Part shown: positions 22,339-28,493 of the stretch, in pieces
Layout: every line of letters starts with the position of its first letter
Numbering within the stretch: the first letter of the stretch is position 1
Virus record (IMG/VR): IMGVR_UViG_3300037264_002599
Coordinates: 1 to 28,493 of that record
Reading direction: 5' to 3' (one strand)
DNA length: 28,493 nt
Origin: a virus
Notes under the pieces: generated by a model
What the model was told of the DNA's origin: nothing
What the model saw: only the letters and a program-made list of their open reading frames with translations
The model's database searches: none
Made by a program: the position numbers and the translations under genes

Positions 22339-23287
22339 ACAATTTCCTCAAAACCAACTTATACAAAGTTGGCGCAAGACACTTGCTATAAAGATATTTG
22401 AATCCATCAATTGTATAATTCTTTAATTCATCATAGCTCTTAAAATAATAAGTGACTTGTTTTATGTCAGTTCGAGGTCTTGCTCTTATAAATTCATATC
22501 GCTCCTTTGCGTATCCATTCAATAACAGTTCCCATCCTTTAATCCTTTCCACATCTGAAATTAATCTAAATTTTTTACCTCGTTTTTCGGCCTCGCGTTC
22601 AGCATATAATCTCTTATCAGTTGGCATAACCACATATGACGGTTTCACTTCTACCCACTCATCTTTTAACGTAAAATCAATAGTGTATGTTCTTTGCTTC
22701 CCACTTATATGATCAACATATTTGATTCTTTCTGATTCATATGTCCAATTAACACCAGCTTGATCAAGATATAGTGTATATGTTAATTCCATAATTGATT
22801 TCAGATAAATTATTGGTCCATTCAACATCTGAAATTTAACTTTGTTGACTGAACGTGAATATTTATTTGTATGTTGACTTGGATGAACATAACCATGTTT
22901 TTCCAAATAACGTGATTGCCATGCACCAACCAATTGGTCATTTGATTTTATTAACCCAAATTGCTGAACATACTTCCTAACCGTAGAATAATGCACACCA
23001 ATCTTTTCGGCAATTGATTTGGTATCAAAATTCTTATTAATGTATTCATCGACAAGATATTTCTTGGTCAAGACATCTGATTTGGCGCAAACTTTCTTTC
23101 TATGCTTAATCTTGGCTATGTCTGAATGATTATAACGTGACGTATTAATACCAGCAGAACGTAGTTTCCTTTTTATTGTTACTTGACTGCATCGATAATA
23201 TTCGGCAAGATCAGATAGCGTCTTACCATTATTAAATCGGTCAACCAACTCATCTTTTGGTATATCAATTACATTCCATATTATCAT
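22328..23287 (-). CDS. Free-standing homing endonuclease, PD-(D/E)XK-like
   Basis: A 319-residue protein located exactly between the two halves of the neck gene. Residues about 10-50 and 75-115 are two helix-turn-helix units (TLSDLAEYYRCSQVTIKRKLR and SIAEKIGVHYSTVRKYVQ), suitable for DNA targeting. The central part has a PD-(D/E)XK-type nuclease pattern: Glu167 (SIMELTY), Asp204 (YTIDFTL) and Glu213-Val-Lys215 (WVEVKPS), followed by a helical region. It would cut intein-free alleles and promote its own spread. It is in a different frame from both flanking halves; its stop overlaps the start of the downstream half and its start lies 24 bases after the upstream stop. The ribosome binding site is weak. 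Group I introns are not visible around it, so it belongs to the split-intein element. Confidence 0.8.
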   Translation of the reverse strand: MIIWNVIDIPKDELVDRFNNGKTLSDLAEYYRCSQVTIKRKLRSAGINTSRYNHSDIAKIKHRKKVCAKSDVLTKKYLVDEYINKNFDTKSIAEKIGVHYSTVRKYVQQFGLIKSNDQLVGAWQSRYLEKHGYVHPSQHTNKYSRSVNKVKFQMLNGPIIYLKSIMELTYTLYLDQAGVNWTYESERIKYVDHISGKQRTYTIDFTLKDEWVEVKPSYVVMPTDKRLYAEREAEKRGKKFRLISDVERIKGWELLLNGYAKERYEFIRARPRTDIKQVTYYFKSYDELKNYTIDGFKYLYSKCLAPTLYKLVLRKLYVN

Positions 23288-23311
23288 AATCTATATTTGA
23301 CAGCAATTAAA

Positions 23312-24025
23312 TTAATGTACTAAAACTGGTTCGCCATCATATGCCACATACAAACATTGTGCCTGTCTCATAGCAACAGCATAACTATCAATCATACCAC
23401 CATCCTTAACTGAGATTATCTGAGATTTGTGGTCAATCCCAACCAAAACATCGTTCAATTCTAATTCATCATTATTTAACCATCGATTCTTATTCAAGCA
23501 GAATATCGGATGATTAACAGTCGCAACTAATGTCCCATATTCATGAACAAGCTGCCTTGCTTGTTGTAAATGCTTTGAATTCCTCTTGTAAATTATTGCT
23601 TTCCTATTTCCGTATGGAGTCTTTGCTTTCCAATGTGGTTTCCATTCTGAAATTTCTTGAAGTCGATTATCCTTGTCAAGGATTTTTGTGGCTTTTGGAA
23701 AACAGAAGAGGAAGCTCTCAGCTCCAAAGATATCACCAATCCTCGTAGTTGCTGGATCCCATTTGACATCCTTTATCCAATAAGCGTCTGGTGGTAGATC
23801 ATATTCTGTTACTAGTGGTTGTGTGTAGAAGTACGCGTATTTCTCTTCTAGTGGGAAGTATTGAGCAATAAAATCACCAGTTACCCGGATTGCTTGTTCT
23901 AATTGTGGTTCTGTTAATTCGACCATTACGACTGGATGTCCAAGTTGAGATAGGACCTCGAACTTGATTGGATCTGATGGCAATTTCAAAACCACCGGTA
24001 ACTGTTCAGGTCCAATTATGGCCAT
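23312..24025 (-). CDS. gp13-like neck protein, N-terminal half, fused to Hint/intein domain
   Basis: A 237-residue protein. Residues 1-107 are the N-terminal part of a gp13-type neck protein: LSQLGHPVVMVELTEPQLEQAIRVTGDF, VTEYDLPPDAYWIKDV, and the end IGDIFGAESFLF. Residues 108-237 form a complete intein-like domain: Cys108 with FPKATKIL (block A), GTLVATVNHPIFC at about 164-176 with the Thr-x-x-His of block B, NDELELNDVLVG, and a last strand CLYVAYDGEPVLVH (blocks F/G) that stops at the penultimate His. The C-terminal Asn and the rest of the neck protein lie in the gene at 22338. I chose the ATG at 24025 because GGAGA is seven bases upstream; a longer frame begins at 24079 without a ribosome binding site. 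Confidence is for the intein and neck assignment together. Confidence 0.82.
   Translation of the reverse strand: MAIIGPEQLPVVLKLPSDPIKFEVLSQLGHPVVMVELTEPQLEQAIRVTGDFIAQYFPLEEKYAYFYTQPLVTEYDLPPDAYWIKDVKWDPATTRIGDIFGAESFLFCFPKATKILDKDNRLQEISEWKPHWKAKTPYGNRKAIIYKRNSKHLQQARQLVHEYGTLVATVNHPIFCLNKNRWLNNDELELNDVLVGIDHKSQIISVKDGGMIDSYAVAMRQAQCLYVAYDGEPVLVH
23315..23704 (-). other. N-intein / Hint domain (130 residues)
   Basis: Codons for residues 108-237 of the N-terminal half. Block A begins C-F-P-K-A-T-K-I-L; block B carries A-T-V-N-H-P; the end is G-E-P-V-L-V-H then TAA. No endonuclease domain is inside; the endonuclease is a separate gene just downstream. Confidence 0.75.
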
Positions 24026-24064
24026 AAAATTCTCCATTAATATTTTTGAGATAGATACAAGTAA

Positions 24065-24757
24065 ATGGACCCACAGCACTTGTACAACGCATCCTTTAGA
24101 TTCAATGCTAAGTATACTGATGTATTATACCCACGTATTGCATTAGCAGTTTTTGAAATGGTATTAACTGGTAAATGGGCCGAAGGTAATCCAGAGCAAG
24201 CTATTGATATGATTTTACATGATTGGTTGAATAATTTAAAGAATCGTAATGATTATATAGAAAGACTACGATCGACATTACAAGAAGATAGACATATTAT
24301 GGAGTGCACAATTTTACGACTTAATTATGCTGCTTTATTAGTTGAAGATTTCGATATGATCACGATTCATACTGGTAGACAGAGAGCGTTACCATTTACT
24401 AGTCTTGCTGAGCATGTTCAGACTGAATATGGTCTTGCTTATGCTGGTAAGAATGCTAGCGAAATGACCCTTGATGAAATCGAGGATCAAGCAAATAACT
24501 TTTATAAGTATAAAAAAGTTATTAAACAACGTAAGATCGGGGTGCCAGATGAAAAGCGTGCATATATTAAGAATAAAATTCTTGAATTAGGTTTCGTCTT
24601 CATTGAAGACTTAAATTTAGTATATTCAAGACTCAATCAATATCTACATGGTAATTATGAAACATCAATTATAGCTCGCCTTGCTTATTTGGCAGTAATG
24701 AATGGTGATGATCTTAGATCGGGAAATGTACCCCGCCTACCCCATATATATGATTAG
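24065..24757 (+). CDS. Unknown protein on plus strand
   Basis: A 230-residue, mostly helical protein. Segments: YPRIALAVFEMVLTGKWAEGNPEQAIDMILHDWLNNL near the N-terminus, a charged middle LDEIEDQANNFYKYKKVIKQRK, and a C-terminal LARLAYLAVMNGDD-like part. No family recognised. It is a lone plus-strand gene beside the fractured neck gene, divergent from it by 39 bases, and overlaps the minus-strand gene at 24714 by 44 bases tail to tail. Its ribosome binding site is weak (ACAAGTAA). A control function is conceivable from the orientation, but not shown. Confidence 0.6.
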   Translation: MDPQHLYNASFRFNAKYTDVLYPRIALAVFEMVLTGKWAEGNPEQAIDMILHDWLNNLKNRNDYIERLRSTLQEDRHIMECTILRLNYAALLVEDFDMITIHTGRQRALPFTSLAEHVQTEYGLAYAGKNASEMTLDEIEDQANNFYKYKKVIKQRKIGVPDEKRAYIKNKILELGFVFIEDLNLVYSRLNQYLHGNYETSIIARLAYLAVMNGDDLRSGNVPRLPHIYD

Positions 24758-25211
24758 CTGCTTCAATTCTGATTACCTTATACCCAGTTGATGCTTCAAT
24801 TGTATTCTTTAAATCAACCACAAGACTGTCGAGTTCAGAATCTGGAATTCTATTTGAGTTATTTGATGCGCCAACGCCAATCTTATATTCACCAGCATTT
24901 ATTACTCTACGTTCACCAACTGGTGCTTTTGGAAATGTGTTACGAGCACAAGCATGGCCACTGATTGTTAGTCTCGCTGTTTTGTTACCAAATTGTGGTG
25001 TGAATGCTACTGGTTTGGTTATATCAGTTACTACACCACACATTGCTAGTAATGCATCTTCAATTGAATTGGCTTCTTTTTCAAGATCACGATAAGTCTC
25101 GAATCGTTTCCCTTTTACTGGTACTATTTTTAGGGATGCTGTGAATGGTACATGTTTAGTAAATGGTATGTGAAATGCTTTACCGGGGGCTTCTGAGAAT
25201 GTCGTTGGCAT
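24714..25211 (-). CDS. Unknown protein
   Basis: A 165-residue protein with FHIPFTKHVPFTASLKIVPVKGKRFETYRDLEKEA, a central LTISGHACARNTFP part, and a C-terminal YKVIRIEAANHIYGVGGVHFPI. The mixed alpha/beta composition and its place downstream of a hairpin and a GC-rich gene suggest a structural or assembly protein, but no family is recognised. GGTGG lies about 8 bases before the ATG. Confidence 0.6.
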   Translation of the reverse strand: MPTTFSEAPGKAFHIPFTKHVPFTASLKIVPVKGKRFETYRDLEKEANSIEDALLAMCGVVTDITKPVAFTPQFGNKTARLTISGHACARNTFPKAPVGERRVINAGEYKIGVGASNNSNRIPDSELDSLVVDLKNTIEASTGYKVIRIEAANHIYGVGGVHFPI

Positions 25212-25228
25212 TTTTAGGCCACCATAGA

Positions 25229-25262
25229 CAGAGCGGTGAACGTTGTATCGTTCACCGCTCTG
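25229..25262. terminator. Perfect 14-bp inverted repeat after GC-rich gene
   Basis: Arms 25229-25242 and 25249-25262 (CAGAGCGGTGAACG and its exact complement) around a six-base loop, 22 bases after the stop of the gene at 25285. A very stable RNA hairpin. No T-run follows on the minus strand, so it may act as an RNA-end stabiliser or processing site rather than a classical terminator. Confidence 0.65.
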
Positions 25263-25284
25263 GTCCAGTAGCTATGCTGCCAGT

Positions 25285-25674
25285 TTAGACGACGAAAGCG
25301 TCTGACGGGCAAGCATCCCGCAGTTCGCCGTACAAATCGTCGGCTTTGTTGGCCAGCGTCTTCTGAATTTGAACTTCTCGCGGATTTCCAACCATCCGCA
25401 CTGGGAAGTCCAAACCAGCCACTGCAGCGTATACGTCCGGTAGCGAACAAGTCGCACGCGGCGATACAACCACAGGGTGACCAAAGCGGAACGCATCCGT
25501 CTTGAACGCATCACGAGTCTCGACCACCTGCACCTCTTCACCCGGTACGCTCACATAGAATGAGTCGAATGGGGTGGTTAGATGCTTGATCGAGGTATGC
25601 CGTCTGTTGTCCTTGACGGCTCGCGCTCGACGAAGTACCGAGATCGTGGTATTTGCTGGTTGAGCTGCGCCCAT
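25285..25674 (-). CDS. Unknown protein with GC-rich codon use, probably highly expressed
   Basis: A 129-residue protein without a recognised family: ISVLRRARAVKDNRR, FDSFYVSVPGEEVQVVETRDAF, FRFGHPVVVSPRATCSLPDVYAAVAGLDFPVRMV, and a C-terminal DACPSDAFVV. The G+C content is clearly higher than the surrounding genes and third positions are mostly G/C, like the sheath gene. It has a strong AAGGAG Shine-Dalgarno seven bases upstream, a small hairpin before that (25693-25717), and a stable hairpin after it. This arrangement is typical of abundant structural proteins, for example a head or tail decoration protein. Overlapping open frames on the same strand are shadows caused by the GC content. Confidence 0.7.
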   Translation of the reverse strand: MGAAQPANTTISVLRRARAVKDNRRHTSIKHLTTPFDSFYVSVPGEEVQVVETRDAFKTDAFRFGHPVVVSPRATCSLPDVYAAVAGLDFPVRMVGNPREVQIQKTLANKADDLYGELRDACPSDAFVV

Positions 25675-25692
25675 TTGAGTCTCTCCTTCATT

Positions 25693-25717
25693 GATCCCAG
25701 ATTAATCTCTGGCGATC
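25693..25717 (-). promoter_or_regulatory. 5' leader hairpin
   Basis: GATC(G)CCAGA...TCTGGGATC on the minus strand, about 9-bp stem with a short loop, immediately upstream of the AAGGAG of the gene at 25674. Likely stabilises the mRNA 5' end or tunes translation. Confidence 0.4.
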
Positions 25718-25759
25718 AATTTATTTTTGCGTAGAATTGGGGTTACGAAATCTAAATTA

Positions 25760-26434
25760 TTAACTCAATATCCCAAATTTAGACCTATTACTGGTTGGCT
25801 GTGCATCCTCATCTTTCGGCAAATCCTTAAGATCAACCTCACCAGAAGCTGTCGAACCAAGTGCTGATTGTGGCGAGTCCTGAATTGGCGACTCTTCCTT
25901 CTCAAACTTCTTCTCTTTAAAAATCCAATCATCCTGAATTGGAATATATTGATCAGCTGCTTTAATAAGCTCTCCAGCAGTTGAACGCTCAAAACTGTAC
26001 ACCTCAACCCTACAACCACACAATTTAAGTGCTTCAGCCAACGGAGTAAAGTCTCCATCACCGGACACAAGTGCAATAGTATCAAGCCGATTAGCCATCG
26101 ACATTACATTAACGGTCAACCCGACATTCCAATCACCTTTGGCACTTCCCCTACCACCATCACTATCTTGTCTTATGCGTAGTTCTTTAATACGCAGTTC
26201 ATAACCAAGCCTAGTCAACGCTTCATGGAAACCAGTTTGATTTATTTCAGGTTTCTGGACAATATAAGCAATAGCACGGATTAGCTGTCTATCGCCAACT
26301 ATTTCTCTGAGTAACTTACCATAATCAAGTTTACTCTGATGAAGCAATTTGGCAGAATAGAACATATTTTGTACATCAACAAAAACACCAATACGCTGTG
26401 CAAAAGACTTAGCTATAGACCCACTGCCGTTCAT
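25760..26434 (-). CDS. NYN/LabA-like (DUF88) putative ribonuclease
   Basis: A 224-residue protein of the NYN domain (PIN-like fold), the family of LabA and DUF88 proteins. It starts with AQRIGVFVDVQNMFYSAK (Asp20, Asn23), continues with KGDWNVGLTVNVMSMANRLDTIALVSGDGDFTPLAEALKLCGCRVEVYSF, giving Asp101, Asp126 and Asp128 as the acidic metal-binding set of PIN-type nucleases, and ends with a charged, disordered tail (about 175-224). Family members cut or bind RNA. AGGAGA is 7 bases upstream of the ATG. It follows the gene at 26444 by 9 bases and is probably co-transcribed with it. Confidence 0.8.
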   Translation of the reverse strand: MNGSGSIAKSFAQRIGVFVDVQNMFYSAKLLHQSKLDYGKLLREIVGDRQLIRAIAYIVQKPEINQTGFHEALTRLGYELRIKELRIRQDSDGGRGSAKGDWNVGLTVNVMSMANRLDTIALVSGDGDFTPLAEALKLCGCRVEVYSFERSTAGELIKAADQYIPIQDDWIFKEKKFEKEESPIQDSPQSALGSTASGEVDLKDLPKDEDAQPTSNRSKFGILS

Positions 26435-26443
26435 TGTAATCTC

Positions 26444-26998
26444 CTATTCCGGATGACGCGCCTTATCCCATGGTATGGCCTTAAATACACCAATTGCCCA
26501 GGGCACCAACATACTTTTAACTGTGTTACGACCAGCTTCCTCCAACCAATTCTTAGCAACTGAACAATCAAAAAGAATTGCCTTCTCCGAAGTATCGGAA
26601 CCGCCATGTGATGCAAAGTATCTATGACAAAACAAATTTGCTGGTATTTTGTTATCAGGTAATCTATTTCCCTTCCAATCTGGAGCAAGATATTCACGAG
26701 CCGCATCAAAAAACACTCTGTCTGATTCAAACCATAAAAAGACACTAACATCGTCATGATCACTTATCTTATCTTCTTGAATACCATCGACTGTACGAAT
26801 AAATGAACTGTTCCCTACTATGATCATCGCATCAGTTAAATATTTATGTCTAAGTTCACGATATGCCCACAAAATAGCTTCTGATTCATCAGATGTTTGT
26901 TGTTCAACGTTAGCTGGTATACCACGGGCATCAGATAACGCCTTAAGTCGTTTACCGACATTTTCAATACATAAAAGCTTACGAATAACCTTATCCAT
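26444..26998 (-). CDS. Unknown protein
   Basis: A 184-residue protein I cannot assign. Segments: IRKLLCIENVGKRLKALSDARG, AILWAYRELRHKYLTDAMIIVGNSSF, ISDHDDVSVFLWFESDRVFFDAAREYL, and a C-terminal NWLEEAGRNTVKSMLVPWAIGVFKAIPWDKA. GGGGG lies 7 bases before the ATG and TATAAT lies 19 bases before it. It is followed by the NYN-type gene, suggesting a two-gene unit. A small enzyme is possible, but no catalytic motif is convincing. Confidence 0.6.
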   Translation of the reverse strand: MDKVIRKLLCIENVGKRLKALSDARGIPANVEQQTSDESEAILWAYRELRHKYLTDAMIIVGNSSFIRTVDGIQEDKISDHDDVSVFLWFESDRVFFDAAREYLAPDWKGNRLPDNKIPANLFCHRYFASHGGSDTSEKAILFDCSVAKNWLEEAGRNTVKSMLVPWAIGVFKAIPWDKARHPE

Positions 26999-27016
26999 TC
27001 AAATTCCCCCACATAT

Positions 27017-27022
27017 ATTATA
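27017..27022 (-). promoter_or_regulatory. Candidate -10 element (TATAAT) upstream of 184-residue gene
   Basis: Minus-strand TATAAT within ATATAATAT, in the gap after the gp6-like gene. The same nine bases precede the sheath gene. No clear -35. Confidence 0.25.
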
Positions 27023-27044
27023 TCGTATATAAATGCATTAAAAA

Positions 27045-28493
27045 TTATTTCCCTACAGGCGGGACTTTGAAGTTGCCTGGTTCAAAGAAGAACTTCAAGC
27101 TAACCTCGCCAAGTGTAATCACCTCATTAAAGCCAATACCTTTAGACGCAGGATCAGCAATTTTATTCGTCTGAATAATATCATCAGCTGGATCGAAGAT
27201 GTCAATATATCTAACCCCAGGTATCGTCTGAAGTACATTATATAAATTAGAGAGATAAAAAGCAACACTCATATCGAAATTATTAATATCAAAGAACTCC
27301 GTGATTGCCAACTGGACAGCTGCTTTCACAGTACCGGCATCCGCATTTCTACTCATAACCACTGTAGCCGTTACATTAATCGGCTTAATCGCCCCGTTAA
27401 ATACACGCACCTCATCAGTAAGGACGTTAATTTCTTCAAAAAACGTAATTAAACCTTGCTTTAAACCCGTACTCGGTAAAACAGGAACATTACCAGGCCC
27501 TTCAGCAAGCACATATAATTCAACTATATTCCTATTAATAAAATTAGTCTTAAGCTCCTCAACCGCAGCTTCCTCACTGGTCGCTGCACATACCAACCGC
27601 ACAACCGATTCTAAATCTTGGTCTACACCGGTACGTAACGTACCAATTGCCTTAGCAACTGCACCAAATACAGGGTGCCTAAATTGTTTAGCAAGCAACC
27701 CATAATCCTCACCTGTCACAGCATTTTGCTGAGTGGCAAATTCACGCGGTGCTCTATTCTTAGCCTGTTCAATAGTTTCCTCATCAGTACCACCAGACGA
27801 TGGGAATGGGTTTCTAAATAAGACCTCAACCGCTGCTGAAACTGGGGCTTGTGGTGAAATGGGCCTAGTCTCATTAATAGTATTGGCAGCTATGCGACCA
27901 CGAACACCACCACCAGTCCTAAAAATAACTGTTATAAGTTGACCCGCCAATGGCGCTTTACCACCTCGATCATTTCCAAATTGTATTCGAGTTGTATCAC
28001 CCAAATGCTTAACTTCATAAACCTCATCATTAGCATCTGATTTCTCAATAATATCAACACGTTGCCAAATCCTAACTTCTGATCCTGTGTTTACATCAAC
28101 TCTAATAGGCTCATCGAGCACATTTGGCAACACAATATCAACAAATTGATTAGGACCACCAGTAGCGGTCACAGTAAGTGGCGTATTAATAATACCCTCT
28201 ACACCATGGGCTATTATGCCACGCTTTCCTGGTGGCACAACAATTGATGATGTGAAATCACCAGGAGTCCTGAAGATCTCATAATTAACCGGTGTATTAT
28301 CTGGGCCAGATAAGGTAAACTTTGTTCCTGCAGGAATTCGAATTTCAACGGGTAATGGTACTGCGACACTGACTTCAATATCAACCACAGCAGGCGTTGC
28401 ACGGAGGATCTTCTGATTTATTAACTCTAAATGTTGATTGACAGCTTCTTTGGTCTGAGCGGTTGATATGAATGCTTCATCAATCAATATATC
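27045..28493 (-). CDS. Baseplate wedge protein, gp6-like (baseplate J family), 5' end missing
   Basis: At least 480 residues of a baseplate wedge protein of the gp6 / baseplate J type. The frame is open to the window edge (codons GAT ATA TTG precede the first possible TTG), so the N-terminus lies outside. Visible family segments: VEIRIPAGTKFT, TRIQFGNDRGGKAPLAGQLITVIFRTGGGVRGRI, TQQNAVTGEDYGLLAKQFRHPVFGAVAKAIGT, and the C-terminal region around DMSVAFYLSNLYNVLQTIPGVRYIDIFDP. T4 gp6 forms the ring that holds the wedges and triggers sheath contraction. The stop at 27045 is followed by a 46-base gap before the next gene. Confidence 0.85.
   Translation of the reverse strand, partial: DILIDEAFISTAQTKEAVNQHLELINQKILRATPAVVDIEVSVAVPLPVEIRIPAGTKFTLSGPDNTPVNYEIFRTPGDFTSSIVVPPGKRGIIAHGVEGIINTPLTVTATGGPNQFVDIVLPNVLDEPIRVDVNTGSEVRIWQRVDIIEKSDANDEVYEVKHLGDTTRIQFGNDRGGKAPLAGQLITVIFRTGGGVRGRIAANTINETRPISPQAPVSAAVEVLFRNPFPSSGGTDEETIEQAKNRAPREFATQQNAVTGEDYGLLAKQFRHPVFGAVAKAIGTLRTGVDQDLESVVRLVCAATSEEAAVEELKTNFINRNIVELYVLAEGPGNVPVLPSTGLKQGLITFFEEINVLTDEVRVFNGAIKPINVTATVVMSRNADAGTVKAAVQLAITEFFDINNFDMSVAFYLSNLYNVLQTIPGVRYIDIFDPADDIIQTNKIADPASKGIGFNEVITLGEVSLKFFFEPGNFKVPPVGK

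Noticed and set aside
22328-24025. Group I intron carrying an endonuclease
   Set aside because: Gene spaces are nearly zero: there is no room for intron core RNA, and intein motifs flank the endonuclease.
24026-24079. Longer N-terminus of the neck protein from an ATG at 24079
   Set aside because: No ribosome binding site, overlaps the start of the divergent gene; ATG at 24025 has GGAGA at good spacing.
25214-25541. Open frames of 78 and 89 residues on the minus strand
   Set aside because: Shadows of the GC-rich 129-residue gene, composition Arg/Trp/Cys-rich and without ribosome binding site.

Overview
This window is part of a large, AT-rich tailed phage with a contractile tail and T4-like architecture (myovirus type). 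The evidence is a run of recognisable T4-type late genes: terminase large subunit, a gp55-like late sigma factor, a UvsW-like helicase, a gp26-like baseplate protein, three gp19-like tail-tube paralogs, the tail sheath, neck proteins and a gp6-like baseplate wedge protein. Both ends are cut: the terminase runs off the left edge and the gp6-like gene off the right. The host is probably Gram-negative, because the phage carries a KDO-8-phosphate synthase, an enzyme of lipopolysaccharide core synthesis. The species cannot be named from the sequence.

Layout. Positions 1-7.2 kb (minus strand) hold packaging and late-expression genes in a tight operon: terL, probable terS, an unknown protein, the late sigma factor, the helicase, a PEKP-repeat protein and two virion-like unknowns. 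Positions 7.0-9.85 kb hold a small hub/chaperone-like protein overlapping the gp26-like gene, then three tandem tail-tube-like genes. Positions 9.87-16.1 kb are an accessory block lying between the tail-tube and sheath genes, which are usually neighbours: a membrane-anchored trypsin-like protease, a small acidic protein, a plus-strand pair (nucleoside deoxyribosyltransferase-like and KdsA), a family 4 uracil-DNA glycosylase, an unknown plus-strand gene, a dual-specificity phosphatase, a tRNA-Gly-like gene, and a homing endonuclease fused to a Mom-like acyltransferase domain. Positions 16.1-24.0 kb return to structural genes: sheath, connector and neck genes. Positions 24.07-28.49 kb hold unknown genes, an NYN-family nuclease and the gp6-like baseplate gene.

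The most striking system is at 21721-24025. A gp13-like neck gene is broken into two reading frames with a free-standing PD-(D/E)XK-like homing endonuclease gene between them. The upstream half ends in a 130-residue Hint (intein) domain that starts at Cys108 and stops at the penultimate His of the C-terminal intein motif. The downstream half has its own ribosome binding site and starts with M-L-T-D-H-N directly before a Cys, which looks like a six-residue C-intein followed by the +1 nucleophile. This is a 'fractured gene' with an unusually placed split intein.

The working picture is that late transcription, presumably driven by the encoded sigma factor through TATAAATA-like promoters (a good candidate lies at 9284-9291), expresses the minus-strand structural operons. 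The three plus-strand transcription units each end by overlapping a minus-strand neighbour tail to tail. The sheath gene and the 129-residue gene at 25285 look more GC-rich than the rest, which fits high expression or a different origin.
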